64,000 bases of DNA from Silurus meridionalis (GCF_014805685.1 NC_060885.1:4988632-5052631); one strand, 5' to 3'. Positions 47,560 to 59,955 are shown, numbered from the stretch's first letter. Numbers and translations are program-made. The notes: generated by a model not told the origin, from the sequence alone.

Positions 47560-47995
47560 GTCTGGGTTATTTATGAAGTCTGGTTCATCGAAAGGTTTTT
47601 CTAGTTTTTCCTTGCCACAGTCGCCAGTGGCTTACTCATTAGGGATACATTTATTAGGAATAAACGTATTTAAACTAATAAAATTAAAAGTTGTAACTGT
47701 AATCTATTTCATTCTGAAAGTCTGCTTTGGGAAAATGTCTATTGTTATAAAGCTTTAACAGATTAAATCGAATTTAATAGACATTCAGTGTCACTGAAAT
47801 GGGAACGGTTGCCTGTTGGAGTCTGGTTCTCTCAAGGTTTCTTCCTTATACCATATCAGGGAGTTTTTCTGTGCCACTGTCACCACTGGCTCGCTCATTA
47901 GGTATAAACTTTTTCGTATTTAACTTAATTCTTTGAAGCTGCATTGGGACAAAATCCATTGTCGATACAAATAAAATTAACTTCAATTCAAATAG
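47560..47995 (+). mobile_element. Two SINE-like fish repeat fragments in tandem
   Basis: tttttccttgccacagtcgc at 47606 and gtctggttctctcaaggttt at 47821, then tttgaagctgcattgggaca and aattaacttcaattcaaata. Family of 32690-32903. Confidence 0.6.
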
Positions 47996-49245
47996 TGTGG
48001 CATATTAAAGGGTTATAAAACACTTTGAAACATGCTGTTATTGGAAACTTCTAACTCTGCATCACATTGCATTGCATGCATGATTATGTTATCCATCCTC
48101 ACCAAGCACCAAACAATCGAATTGATGAATCTTTCTCATGTGAAAGTGTTCATCAACATGCCATTCATCACTCTGCCATCATAATCTGAGGCCTAAGTTG
48201 TCATGGTGACTGGCTCGGAAGATCCGTCCCAGTCAAAAGTCACATTCCAACCGGGAGGAGTAAAGCAAATAACAGAAGCTAGCCGCCTGGAAAAGAGCCG
48301 ACTATGTACACAAACTTCTCCTTTTTTTGTCAGAAGACAAAGCAGCCATTATTGGATCAGTTTGAGGGGACGATGTCTCTCAAGATGGGGTTCACATGGG
48401 ATGAAGATATAGAAATAAGTGTAGAATTAGTGCAACCCAAAAGTTTTGGTCTAATAGCATAACAAGCATCCAAAGGTTTATTGTGTTCAAGAAAAACAAA
48501 GAAAAATGCTTTAAAAATAAATGCAATACACTTGAAAGTCTCCAAACTATTCATATACATAGCAACAAAAAGTAAACCAACCTAAGAAAGGATTGCAATG
48601 ATACTTTGACTTTCTCTTATGTACAGTGTTTTATGAGAAAACCAATCTACAAATGCATCCAATCTTAAAAAATATATATATTTTTTTAATAATACTTATA
48701 GTAATATATTTATTTATGGGTGCTTTATGTGACACTAATGGACACCTTACATACAGTTAAAATGCATATAACTATTAACAAACAACAATTTAAAAAAATA
48801 AAACACTATATTTTGGAATAAGAAATTAGATTTATTGCTTCATAAAATACAAAATTTGTGCATAAAATTTCCAAAAGAAAAATTTCCATTTCCTACTGAC
48901 ACATGAATGCAGTATGCATAAGACTAATGTTAGAATGAAAAACATTATCTGATCTTGTCTGATCTTAAGGTTCAATGATTTAAGGATTTAAGTTTGGTTA
49001 ATGCAGCGGTTTATTATTTTAATTATATGCTTCAGTAATTAGAAAACAAAATTAATTCAAGCATCAATTCTCTAAGTTCTTGTGGTTATGTGGTTTATAT
49101 TTTGTTATTTTTGCTATTCTGTATATTGTTAGTTTTAAATGAAATTCTGTACACATAATAACAAAACAACACCAAGATTACCTACCAAATCAAGCTCTGG
49201 ATTTATTTGCATTCGTCTTGAAATAAGCTCTGAAGAAAGAACCGT
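47996..49245. other. Unassigned AT-rich DNA in sparcl1 intron 1
   Basis: No recognisable element. Several short AT runs. Confidence 0.4.
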
Positions 49246-49247
49246 AC

Positions 49248-49395
49248 CTGGAATTGTATCTTGCAGGACGATGAACAGATCACTGTGTTGATAGGATGTT
49301 GTGTGTGAAGAGTGTGTGAAGAACTGACTGCTGAACTCTGCCCATCTCCCACACTGCTACTGTTATCTAAAGAACAGCATGCCTCTGGGACTCTG
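49248..49395 (-). other. sparcl1: Probable noncoding exon 1 (5' UTR) of sparcl1
   Basis: On the minus strand the sequence ends in CAATTCCAG followed by GTACGG, a good donor with GT at 49247-49246. No ATG-led frame is needed, because the next exon begins two bases before the signal-peptide ATG. SPARC-family genes characteristically have a noncoding first exon. The 5' boundary (about 49395) is a guess, and no TATA box is evident. The donor is the only direct evidence. Confidence 0.45.
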
Positions 49396-49679
49396 GCTGT
49401 AGAGAGGAGGGTAAAGAGACAATTCAAAAAAACAAAGTGCTTTTCAGCACTCCATTATTTAGTAGTATATTAAGGAGTTTGTAGCTGAGAAAAGTTCATC
49501 AATATTGTATAGTTATGTGTTTTATAAAGAGACATACAAGAAAGGAGCCTTGTGTTAGTATTTGTTTATAATATTTATAATATCTAAGAATTTGTATTAC
49601 CACAAATTATTGTTTTGTTTTTTCTGTAATGTGTGCATTAAATATAAAATAATATAAAGAAGTTTTATTTTCTATCTAT

Positions 49680-49685
49680 TGATCG

Positions 49686-49756
<71 letters not shown>
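49680..49756 (+). repeat. (TATC)n microsatellite
   Basis: About 18 TATC units. The plus strand reads as poly IYLS, a microsatellite artefact. Confidence 0.95.
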
Positions 49757-50009
49757 GTATGTATGAAAATCCTCGGTACTAGAGCGCTGTGCAACTCATC
49801 AAATTCGATACTTGTCACGTTAAAAATGTACAACATGAAAAATACTTGTTTCGTACTCATCACGAGTTCTAAAACGAATTACTGACGAGTACTGTGGTAA
49901 TAATGTATCTATCTTTTGATTTTAGTTACATCTTGACAGTAGGTGGTGCTGCAGCACCCACTCTCACTCTCACTTCCTCAGGTCTCATGTGAATTGTAGT
50001 GAAAACTAT

Positions 50010-50298
50010 TTATAGGGACAGCGTATGTAGGACGTTTTGGAGTCAAGGTGAGGGAGGTGAGATTGAGATGGTTTGGACATGTGCAGAGGAGGGACATGGG
50101 GTATATCAGTAGGAGAATGCTGAGGATGGAGCCACCAGGAAAGAGTAAAAGAGGAAGATCAAGGAGGAAGTTTATAGATGTGGTGAGGGAAGACATGCAG
50201 GTAGTTGGCTTGAAAGAGGCAGATGTAGAGGACAGGGGGGTATGGCGACGGATGGTCCACTGTGGCGCCCCCTATTGGGAGAAACCGAAAGAAGACCT
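50010..50298 (+). mobile_element. RTE-like LINE 3' end
   Basis: Plus frame VREVRLRWFGHVQRRDMG, then YISRRMLRMEPPGKSKRGR, then FIDVVREDMQVVGLKEADVE, ending WEKPKEDL. The 3'-terminal ~290 bp only. Confidence 0.92.
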
Positions 50299-50312
50299 TT
50301 TATATTATTATA

Positions 50313-50799
50313 ATACAAATTGTATACATTATAACCTTATGAGCGGTGAAGTGAACAACACTGATTATCTCTTCATCATGGCAGCTGTTAGTGGGTGGGA
50401 TATATTGGGCATTTTTTCCTCAAAATGCACGTGTTAGAAGCAGGAAAATAGGCACATGTGAGGATTTGAGCGAGTTGGACAAATTGTGATGTCTAGACAA
50501 CTGGGTCAGAGCATCTCCAAAACTGCAGATCTTGTGGGATGTTCCCGGTCTGCAGTGGTCAGTATCTATCAAAAGTGCTCCAATGAAGGAACAGTGGTGA
50601 ACCGGCGACAGGGTTGTAAACGGCCGAGGCTCATTGATGCAAGTGGGGAGCGAAGGCTGGTCCATGTGGTCCGATTCAACAGAAGAGCTCCTGTAGCTCA
50701 AACTGCTAAAGTTCATGCTGTTAATGTTCTGTTTTGGCAGCGAAAGGGGACCAACACAATATTAGGCAGGTGGTCATAATGATATGCCTGATTGGTGTA
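50313..50799 (+). mobile_element. Tc1-like element remnant with transposase N-terminus
   Basis: The right terminus (atgcctgattggtgta) ends at 50799. The left terminus is degraded but similar (tacaaattgta). Plus-strand codons from 50486 give RQLGQSISKTADLVGCSRSA, then VVSIYQKCSNEGTVVNRRQG, the paired-like helix-turn-helix DNA-binding domain of Tc1 transposases. The catalytic domain is absent. Confidence 0.85.
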
Positions 50800-51845
50800 C
50801 ATAGGCCAGGGTTTAGGATTTATCAAGATTTGTTTTGGCCACTAGAGGCCGCTATTGCTCTCCATGCCTCATTTTATATGTTTGTTAATTATATCATTGC
50901 TGACACCTGGTGCTATTTGTCCTAAAGACTTCTAAGGAAATTATTAATATCTTATTTACACAATTGTCAGTGTGGACACACCTTCGGAAGTCCAAAGTCT
51001 TAACCGCTGATCCCGGTCTTAACCTATATCTTGAAATACACACCGTCTTACTACTGAGGCTTGAGGGGCTTGAGAAAAGTGCTGTAGTATAAGAAATCTT
51101 GATTCATTTTACTAAATAAGCATGTTTAAAATACAACACAATATTATTTTCTTTTTAAATCAATAGAATTAAAAATTTGGGCAGGATTAGGATAAGCACA
51201 TACATTAGTCACTTTATATAGGGATTCCCATGGCTTCTAGTCAAAATGAATCAGACGGTTCAGAAAGCATCAGACATAATAAACAAAGTAAGATCCACAG
51301 AGGAAACCCATTCTTTGCAAGCAGACAGAAACCAAAAACCACAAAATAGCAGGAGTGCAAGCAGACTGTGCTTAGAGTAACATACACAAGATTTTACAGC
51401 CACACCACACTCTCATAAGGAGCACTTATGGTGAGCTTCCTGTTTATCACACTTTCTTCCGTCCAATACTGTACATTCGCTCATGCCCTTTATAATTATT
51501 TTCATTATGACACATTATAAGACCTATATTTTAATCGTTTTTGTTTTTACTATATGTTTGCAAAGTTGAATCATGTTTCTAACAACTTTCCTGTTGTTTT
51601 TTAGGTTTAAAGTTTAAAGTATCATGGCTTAGCTGTAGTTTTAATGCTTTTCTGGTTATATTGAGTATATAGAGTATACGCTGAGGATTATGAGAATCCT
51701 ACCAGAATGCATGTTACCAAGAGGTAACCAAGAACAACCATGAATTGTCCTTTTCTTCACAGATTTCTGATCTGGCAGACTCTCCTTCACGACATCAGAA
51801 AATATTGTCTGTTTCCCTCCACACAGGCCACTCATTGTGCTTGTT
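50800..51845. other. Unassigned intergenic DNA
   Basis: No gene or clear repeat recognised. Confidence 0.4.
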
Positions 51846-51854
51846 CTTGCCATC

Positions 51855-51960
51855 ATAAGGCGACTGTGGCAAGAAAAAACTCCCTGAGATGGTGTAAGAA
51901 AGAAACCTAGGGAGAAACCAGAATGAAAAGAAAACCCATCCTCATCTTAGTGGCACTGAA
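51855..51960 (-). mobile_element. SINE-like fish repeat fragment (reverse)
   Basis: gcgactgtggcaagaaaaaa, ctccctgagatggtgtaaga, reverse complement of the family at 32690-32903. Confidence 0.6.
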
Positions 51961-52149
51961 TGTCCATTTATTGCAGTTCCATCATTATCAAGTTGATAGA
52001 CGATTAAATGCAGCCTGCAGTCCTAAGCCTTTGTAGCAGACTGTTTATATTAATTACAGTCCAAATCCATCCCCAAAATTTCTGAATTGATCACTAATTT
52101 CATGGATATTTAAATTTTGTAACTGATCTGGAATGGTTTCACATGACTT

Positions 52150-52530
52150 GTATTCAACCTTCTTAAGTTCTTATACACAACCTAATCTCTACACTTTGTC
52201 CATCCGATTTAAAACACTCATGTTTGACAGCAAAGCCAAAAGTAGACCAGCACCCCTCTACCTCACAGCACTTAACTAACCCCATACTGCACCACACTCC
52301 CTCCATCTTGATGATGATGCATGATGAGCATGCTTCAAGAGTCTTCTCTATTCTGGCAGCTAAGTGGTGGAACAAAGTTCCACTTGATAGCCAAACAGCC
52401 GAGTCAATAGGAGTCTTCAAAACAAAATCTAAAGACCTGTGTATCCCAGCAGTACTTAAACTAGCACTTAATGCTTTTCACCTTTTTTTTAATCCATATA
52501 TTCTCCCAACAGAGTTTATAGACTGATGGT
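52150..52530 (+). mobile_element. LINE C-terminal fragment (L2/CR1/Rex-like)
   Basis: The plus frame contains RVFSILAAKWWNKVPLDSQT then AESIGVFKTKSKDLCIP. This is the FSVLAPRxWNxLP...S...FK pattern found at the end of reverse transcriptase proteins in L2/CR1/Rex-type LINEs. The 5' part is truncated. Confidence 0.7.
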
Positions 52531-53297
52531 GTTCTTAATCTGTATTCTAATGATACAATATTATAATGTATTTATAGATTTAAAAAAATCCCATACATTT
52601 TAATTGAATTAAAATAAAGATAGATACTGATCTCAAAATTCTGTTTCCTCACAAGAAATTTTAGAATCAAGACATGTTGGTCCTGTTTTTTTCTGTTCCC
52701 ATAAACCTATCCTGTTCTTCTGAATCCTTGTATGTGGGTGTTGTCGCATTCCTGTTCTCCCCCATCCCCCAAAAAATTGCTCAATTCATAAACCCTCATA
52801 GATCTTCCCATCTTATCTACTGACTCACTGCTGTCACAAGACGTCCGCTTTCTCCATACAAACTGTAACATACAGACAAATATACATACGGCTGTACGTT
52901 TTTTCAAGACCAGAAGTGTAAAATCAACTTAATAAACTACTTTACTCATACGAACAAAGTGTGTAAATGATGCAGTACAGTTATAGATCATAAAGGCAGC
53001 AATTCAGTATTTGAAACGATCTTGAATTTGCTAAATTATAATACAGTATTTTAGGTTTATTCACGAATGATCATGAGATTGTAGGGAAGAATTATGTTAA
53101 ACATCAGAATTACATTTTTTTTATTAAATTACCTCTGTCTGTTATTTGTCACTTATAATCAATTTTTTTCTATTAAAATGCTAAAATTATATATTATTAT
53201 AAATTGATATGTTCAGTCAAATTGTCCTTTCGTTACACCACAACAATAAAACCTATAGATATGGATAAATGTCCAGGAAAGATATTACTGTACCACT

Positions 53298-53370
53298 AAA
53301 TTCAATTTAAGTTTTATTTATATAGCACTTTTACCAATGGACACTGTCCCAAAGCAGCTTAACTACAGCT
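53298..53370 (+). mobile_element. SINE-like fish repeat fragment
   Basis: tttatatagcacttttacca, then ctgtcccaaagcagctta. Family of 10295-10390. Confidence 0.6.
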
Positions 53371-53854
53371 GTATAGAATTTTTAAAGCAGATTGTACACT
53401 AGTAGTGGTAAACATTAAATCTGTTTACTGTATATAAAGAAACGGAATTGAAAGTATGCCAGAGAAAAATACAAACAGTTTCTGTGTTTGTTTGAAGTTG
53501 GCCTTGTGCAGTCTGTCTGGCAAAACCTCGACAGAACTTACACATTTGTGTGGGTGGAATAATTATAGGTCACATTTAGGTTTAGACCGCAGCATCGGCT
53601 GAGTAGTGAAGCAACTGACATCGCCTAGAAAAAGTTTTGGTGCAGTGGGTTTTTGGATGGGAATAACTCTAAAGGAATATATATACAGTGCCTATAGAAA
53701 GTTCCTGCTAAAAATCTTTACATCTGGAGGATTATTATGCTACTGTGGTGTCTGTGTTCCTATCTCTTTCTTCTCGCTTGTTTCATCCTGACACCCTACG
53801 TCTGGATGGAATGCTCTTCAGTCATTCTGTGCTTCTAAGGATGAATTTTACAGA

Positions 53855-54110
53855 AACAACCTAAAGATCCATGAAGTTGAGCAACTCAAGAACTTTAAGA
53901 AATTATTTGGACTTTAATTTAATATCAACCGTTTTCTACAATGTCTTAAGACTGCAGTTTGCATAAGCAGTTCTGCATTTAAGAAGTAATGAACTGTAAT
54001 AAATAGACTTTTGGTGTCACCCAAATGAGGATGAGTTCCCTTTTGAGTCTGGTCCTCTCATGGTTTTTTCTCATACCATATCAGGTAGTTTTTCAGCCCA
54101 GCCATTAGGG
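53855..54110 (+). mobile_element. Fish repeat fragment
   Basis: aacctaaagatccatgaagt through gatgagttcccttttgagtc and ctcatggttttttctcatac. Shows that the 27655-type block and the 32690-type block belong to one longer repeat. Confidence 0.55.
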
Positions 54111-54119
54111 TTGCACAAA

Positions 54120-54412
54120 TCAGTGCACTCTTGGTGCCAAATCAAATATGCAGATCACAAATCAGAATTGACTAAAAGACAGGGGGTGGAGCTGGAGGTA
54201 GCAGAGGTGAAGATGTTGAGGTTTTCATTGGAAGTGATGAGGATAGACAATATTAGAAATGAGTTTATTAGAAGGACAGCACATGTAAGCTGTTTGGGAG
54301 ACAAGGTGAGGGAGGTGAGATTGAGACGGTTTGGACATGTGCAGAGGAGGGACATGGGGTATATCAGTAGGAGAATGCTGAGGATGGAGCCGCCAGGAAG
54401 GAGGAAAAGAGT
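54120..54412 (+). mobile_element. RTE-like LINE 3' fragment
   Basis: Plus frame SELTKRQGVELEVAEVKMLR, then RDMGYISRRMLRMEPPGRR. Cut off at about 54412, where DIRS sequence begins in the opposite orientation. Confidence 0.88.
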
Positions 54413-54945
54413 GCTTGCTCAGTTTTGTTACTCCTGGTCAGGGGCTTAAAAAGGAGGAGGGTAGAATGCCTGCAGCACGACAGTTCGTAGGGGAGCTGCA
54501 GGCACCTTAGGTACATACCCTGGTTTGGGGTAAAGGAAGGCACTGGCCATGCCAGGAGTAAACTCCAGGAGAGACGGCCCATGGAAAGAGCCAGTAGGTC
54601 CCCGACCCTCTTCAGGAAGGATATAGCCAGAAGGAAAGCAGTCTTGATAGACAAATACCTAAGGGCCACCTTGGCCAATGGCTCCAAAGGGGGTTAAGAC
54701 AGAGCCACCAGCATGACGGCCAAATCGCACACAGGCACTATGGGTCACGTCCCAGGTCTCAGCCTGTGCCGTGCAGGAAATGTGTCACCAAAGGGTGTCT
54801 ACCCAGCGATTGCCCAGCAAGCCGGGCACAATAAGCCTCGATAGTGGACAAGTAACCCTTCAGAGTCAAAGAAACCAACCATGCAGCAAACTGTTCCTTC
54901 AGGAACTCCAACACTAAACCAACTGGGCAGTTGACTGAACGAAAA
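54413..54945 (-). mobile_element. DIRS tyrosine-recombinase fragment
   Basis: The minus strand encodes ALRYLSIKTAFLLAISFLKR, then VGDLLALS and GMYLRCLQLP. Towards 54900, it also encodes QFAAWLVSLTLKGYLSTIEA, then LGNRWVDTLW (matching the ...GRHPLV segment of other copies). This is the N-terminal to middle part of the recombinase, with the catalytic end absent. Confidence 0.82.
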
Positions 54946-55129
54946 AATTGTAAATATATTTAAAAACAGGCAGCAGTGATCGATGTACGATGAGCGTATC
55001 TTTTGCCGACTTACAAAGGAGTTGTTGTAATGTATCTACATCATAAGTAGAGGACTACCTGTACTATTTTTGACAAAAATGCAAACACAACACACCATCC
55101 AAAACACCTAACATTAGACATTATACCTA

Positions 55130-55450
55130 CTGTGAAGCATGGAGTTGCAGCATTATATAGCAGGGGTGTTTTTGCATGGTGTTGAAGTATGGAATGAAAG
55201 CCATGTTGGTCCTGTATTTGATTCTCCTGGAATACATCTCCAACCTTCCCTGCTCCAAAACATCCTCAAACCATTAGGCATCCACCTCCATGTCTGACCT
55301 CTCTCCTGTTTACCATGTTATAGAAATACTTGAATACTACAAAAATGTAAATTTGGACTCATCTATCAACAGAACTTTCTTTCAATCATATACCGTCCAA
55401 TTCATGTGTTTTTGCCCTATGTGTATCGAAACATAAAAGACTAGGTTTAG
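55130..55450 (-). mobile_element. Tc1-like element fragment
   Basis: gaatgaaagccatgttggtc, then accttccctgctccaaaaca, related to 5180-5300. Confidence 0.5.
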
Positions 55451-55489
55451 ACACTGGACTTTCAGGTTTTGACATGCACTGTTCAGTAT

Positions 55490-55950
55490 ATGGTCATAAT
55501 GTGGTTAGTTCCCAAACTTTTACTACAAAGTTGGAGTCACACAATTGTATAGGACATCTTTGGATCCATAGGATCTAGGAGACCCAAACCTGTTCCAGCA
55601 TGACAATGCCTCTGTACACAAAGCCAGATTCATGAAGATATGCTTTATATGGGTTGTAGTGGAAAATCTCCTGCTATAGTGCTCTGACCTCACCTTAGAG
55701 ATTAATTGGAACACTGACTGCACCCCAGACCTCCTCACCTAACCTACATCAGTACCCGACTTTACTAACACCCTTGTGACTAAATGATAGCAAATCTCCA
55801 CAAGCTCACTCAAATATCTAGTGGAACATCTTCCAAGAAGAGTGGAGGTTATTTTAACAACAAATAGGGACTAAATGTGGAATTGGATGTTTAAAATGCA
55901 CATACCAAATTTATGGTATGTCCACAAACCTTTGTCAATATAGTATATTC
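55490..55950 (+). mobile_element. Nonautonomous Tc1-like repeat
   Basis: ttcccaaacttttactacaa, cacaattgtataggacatct, tgttccagcatgacaatgcc, agtggaacatcttccaagaa, ending gtccacaaacctttgtcaat. Family of 19853-20165. Confidence 0.75.
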
Positions 55951-55951
55951 A

Positions 55952-57300
55952 CAGCGCTTCACTTTTTCCATATTTTGTTATGTTATAGTATATAGTATAT
56001 GTTAAAGTCTTATTCCAAAATGGATTGAATGCATTTTTTCCTCAAAATTCTACATTCTACAAAATTCTGATTGCAGTCCACCTGTGGTAAATTCAGTTGA
56101 TTGAACATGATTTGGAAAGGCACAAACTTGTCAATATGAGGTTCCACAGTTAACAGTGCATGTCAGAGCACAAACATGAAGTCCAAGGAATTGTCTGTAG
56201 ACCGAGACAGGATTGTAGTCAAGTCAAGTCAAGTCAAGAGGCTTTTATTGTCATTTCTACTATACACAGTTGTACACGGTACACAGTAAAAACGAGACAA
56301 TGTTCCTCCGGAACCCTGGTGCTACACTAAACAACATAGAGCTACAACACAACACAAAGCTACATAAAGTGCATTGAGTGCAACCTAGTGCAAACAGTGC
56401 AGACAAAAAACAGTACAGACAGACAGTGCAGACAGACAACACAAGACAACACAAGACAAGACAAAAAAACAAATATAGCGCCAGTAAACCTAAAAACTAT
56501 AGGGAATATAACCAGAACAATGTAGTGCAAAAAACAGCAGCAGTCAAAAGGTGCAAAAGACAGCATGTAAACAGTATAATAAAGTGAAAGGTGCAAAAAA
56601 CAGCAGTAAGAGAGTGGTACGGTCAAGTATAAATAATAACAAATAAATAAATTGTGGTGGAATGGATTGAGATGAGTAATGAGTGTGTGTTAAGTGTTTA
56701 GTCCAGGTTGTACAGTTCGGTAACACACATTTGAGTGAGTGTGTGTGTGAGTGAGTATGTGTGAGTTCCGTGTCAGTTCTGTGTATTGAGAATCCTGATG
56801 GCTTGAGGAAAGAAACTGTTGCACAGTCTTGATGTGGTGGCCCGAATGCTTCGGAACCGTTTTCCTAATGGCAGGAGAGTAAAAAGTGTGTTTGACAGGT
56901 ATGTTTGGTCATCCACAATGCTGTTTGTATCAAACAGATCTGGGGAAGGGGACGGAAAAATTTCTTTGTGAATGCCCTTGAGTGGCCCAGCCAGAGCCCA
57001 GACTTGAACCCAATTTAACATCTCTGGAGAGATCTGAAAATAGCTGTGCACTGACAGTCTTCATACAACCTGATGGAGCTTGAGAGGTTCTAAAAAGAGG
57101 AATGGGAGGAACTGCTCAAAAATAGGTGTGCCAAGCTTGTAGCATCATACTAATACTTTAATAACTTTGCAAAGATTTCAAAAACAATTCTTTCACCTTG
57201 TCATTATGGGGTATTGTTTGTAGAATTGAAATGAGGCTGTAACATAACAAAATGTAGAAAAAGTGAAGGGCTGTGAAAAATTTCCACATGTACTTTATAG
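55952..57300 (+). mobile_element. Tc1-like element split by a nested repeat
   Basis: The left terminus (cacagcgcttcactttttcc, then atattttgttatgttatag) and the right terminus (cataacaaaatgtagaaaaa, then gtgaagggctgtgaa) are inverted repeats. The interior right part encodes EWPSQSPDLNPI-like and LWRDLKIAVH-like residues near 56975-57050, then WEELLK and CAKLVAS, the C-terminal third of a Tc1 transposase. About 56219-56970 is a foreign insertion. Confidence 0.85.
56219..56970 (+). mobile_element. Repeat inserted inside the Tc1-like element
   Basis: It starts with four copies of tcaag, then aggcttttattgtcatttct, and ends near caaacagatctggggaaggg. The segment tgtattgagaatcctgatgg, cttgaggaaagaaactgttg is highly characteristic of a widespread fish repeat. 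I cannot name its class. Its pentamer head resembles the (TTGAC)n tail at 32880-32903 in reverse complement. Confidence 0.7.
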
Positions 57301-57599
57301 TCCATATATAGTATATATGAATTTAATTACACAATGCACAAACCATCACACATTCTTAATCATTTCCCTGAAACTGCATGCCCCAAGTGTTTTACTTTTA
57401 CCTATCATAATTCAGCCTGTTATGAACCATATGATGAAATAAAAGCGCTTGATTCAGGTGTTATGTCTTTGATGACTTTGCATCAAAACTGATGACAACT
57501 TTATGACAGATAAGCCTTCATGTAGTTTTAAATAGGTATTATCAGTCTTACCAAAAATTTTAAGTCAACACAACTCTCCCTCTGTTGAGCTACACACAC

Positions 57600-57840
57600 T
57601 TGAGATTCCTATGAATGGATCCATTCAGTAACCATGAACACGTCTTTGGACTGCAATTAATATGAACAGTTGGTTTAGGGTTAGGATTAAAATTGCTACA
57701 AAGAGTTTTGCACTTAACCATCTATTAGTGAACAGTTAATAACCTTCAAAATAATGGAATTATAATGAATAAATATCTACAGTCTAGATGAAGTTTCCTT
57801 TTTGAGCCTGGTTCCTCTCAAGATTTCTTCCCCAGGTCGT
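57600..57840 (+). mobile_element. Fish repeat fragment
   Basis: ggactgcaattaatatgaac, ttttgcacttaaccatctat, then gagcctggttcctctcaaga. Same long repeat as 53855-54110. Confidence 0.5.
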
Positions 57841-57847
57841 CTTAATG

Positions 57848-58240
57848 CAGTGGCGGATTTAGGCATGTGCGACATGGGCAGGCTCCCAGGGTGGCATCTT
57901 CCTCGGGATGACACGTGGTGTCCACATGCAAAAAATCTTTTTTTACTGCCCATTTGCACAGTCACATCAATTATAATATCATGTCATTATATGGGGTCAA
58001 TTAACCTGGTCGAAAGTGTGTGTCTACCGCCGGGAGAAGTCATACACTCAGAAAGGAGGGGCAGGGGTTGGTTGACATCACCTCAGCCTTTAGAGTTTCC
58101 AGTGGGAGAATTAACAAGACCTGGAGTGACATCATGACAGTAAGGAGCTGAATCCAAATTAAAATTATGATTGCTAAAAAATGTCTAAGCCATCAGGAGC
58201 CCAATTCAGAAAAAAAGAGGAAAGAAGTGACTAGTTTATG
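57848..58240 (+). mobile_element. 5' end of a hAT-like element
   Basis: It starts CAGTGGCGGATTTAGGCATG, a hAT-type terminus. At 58177 it reaches MSKPSGAQFRKKRGK, the basic start of a transposase frame. It is truncated shortly after, and no right terminus was found. Confidence 0.7.
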
Positions 58241-58589
58241 AACTTCTGAAGTTAGTTATTTGGCTTGAACTGAGTTAAAGTCGTGGCTATTTGAGTGCTG
58301 GTTCCCTGCAAATGGTGTGCAAATACGTCATTCCCTTTCATTATTTTTAAATTAACCCCCACCACACCCCACCCACCCATACACATACTCTTTAATGGGT
58401 CCTTTTTTTTACACAATCTGCTTAACTTTCTCAAAACCCACATTTACCCACACTTCAGAAAGAAGCTGTAGACAAGCAGTAATCAGGAGCTAAACTCCAA
58501 AAAGCGCACAGTGTTCATTTGTAACCCAAAGTTTTCCGTCTGACATGTCTGAGGCCTCCTTTCAGACAGACATCCTTCCAGACAGACAT

Positions 58590-58635
58590 GTGGGGGTGTG
58601 TGTATATATGTGTGTGTGTATGTGTGTGTATGTGG
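58590..58635 (+). repeat. TG/TATG-rich microsatellite
   Basis: Degenerate (TG)n with tatg interruptions. Confidence 0.8.
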
Positions 58636-58856
58636 GATTGTCTGGCAGCTGTCCTGACATGATTATGTGCTGTTATTATGGGGAATGTTTGTACAGTGAG
58701 GCTACTACTACCTCCGATCGCATGCAGCAGACCATATAAGGAAATTCCCTGATGCAAAGTTCAAAAAGCGTTCGGGAAATATGAGATATAAGATATGGGA
58801 ATGGTGATTGGAGATTAATTGACATTATAGTAATTGCTTCCTTAAATCCTTACATG

Positions 58857-59290
58857 ACATACTTTAAAATCAAAATTCCACCCAAAGTTTGTCGACACCT
58901 GACCATAAACTTGTGCTTTCTGAACATCCCATTCCACATTAAATCCTCGTTTGCACTTATAATATCTTCTACATTTCTGGGAAGATGTTTCACTCGATTT
59001 TGTGCAGATTCATTGTGCTCATTCAGCTGTAAGGGTGTTAGTGAAGTCAGGTACTGATGTAGGTGAGGTGAGGAGGTCTGGGGTGCAGTCAGCATTCACA
59101 TTCATCCCAAAGGTGTTTAATAGGTTTCAATAGATCTATAGCATGATATCCTTTACTCCAACCCAAGAAAAGCATATCTTCATGAAGATGGCTTTGTGCA
59201 CAGGGGCACTGGAACAGGTTTGGGTCTGCAAGTTCATGTGAAGGGAAAAAAATTAGACATTATATACAATTCTTTGCTGCAACTTGATGG
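58857..59290 (-). mobile_element. Nonautonomous Tc1-like repeat (reverse)
   Basis: gtttgtcgacacctgaccat, tgaacatcccattccacatt, tctgggaagatgtttcactc, tcatgaagatggctttgtgc. Reverse complement of the family at 55490-55950, and longer at one end. Confidence 0.75.
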
Positions 59291-59459
59291 GAATATACAT
59301 ATAAAAGGCTCTGCATTCTGTGTACTTACAAATTTATTAGATGCAACCTGACTGAGAGACTGTATGATGCCAGTTTGTGTTTCACACTAGTTTTGATTTC
59401 ATGGCCATGTTTAAAGCTTTAAGACTAGGTACACGTGTTAAGTTAGGTTTGTTAGTCTG

Positions 59460-59776
59460 TGCACAGAGGTTATGTGTGTGTATATTTGATGTAAAGATGT
59501 GTGTTTAATGAATGTGTGTGTAGGAGGTTTATTACATATTGAAGAATGCAGCTAGCTGTGGTATGTGTTATATCTCTTGTTTATGTGTGAAAATGAATTG
59601 TGTGTGTTTGTGTGCGTATGATTCATATTACTGTTTTTTTGCAAGTGTGTATTTTTGTGTGAGGCTGGGTGTGTGTTTGTGTGCATATGTGTAAGAGACT
59701 TTTTAACTTGTCTGCAGTGTGTGTGTAAGAGAGACTATTTCTTTTACTTTAACTTGTGCATGTGTCCGTATGTGTA

Positions 59777-59849
<73 letters not shown>

Positions 59850-59955
59850 GTGGGACACCTTTAATTTGTGCATGTGTCTGTAATGTATGTGTAAATTTTT
59901 GACTAGTTTGTACTTGAGAACTTTTACTTGTGTGTGTGTATACATGTATATTTTT

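Noticed and set aside
50486..50779. Helix-turn-helix protein gene
   Set aside because: It is the N-terminal piece of a Tc1-like transposase between degraded Tc1 termini, with no catalytic domain.
59703..59945. Thr-His repeat frame
   Set aside because: Translation of the (GT)n microsatellite.
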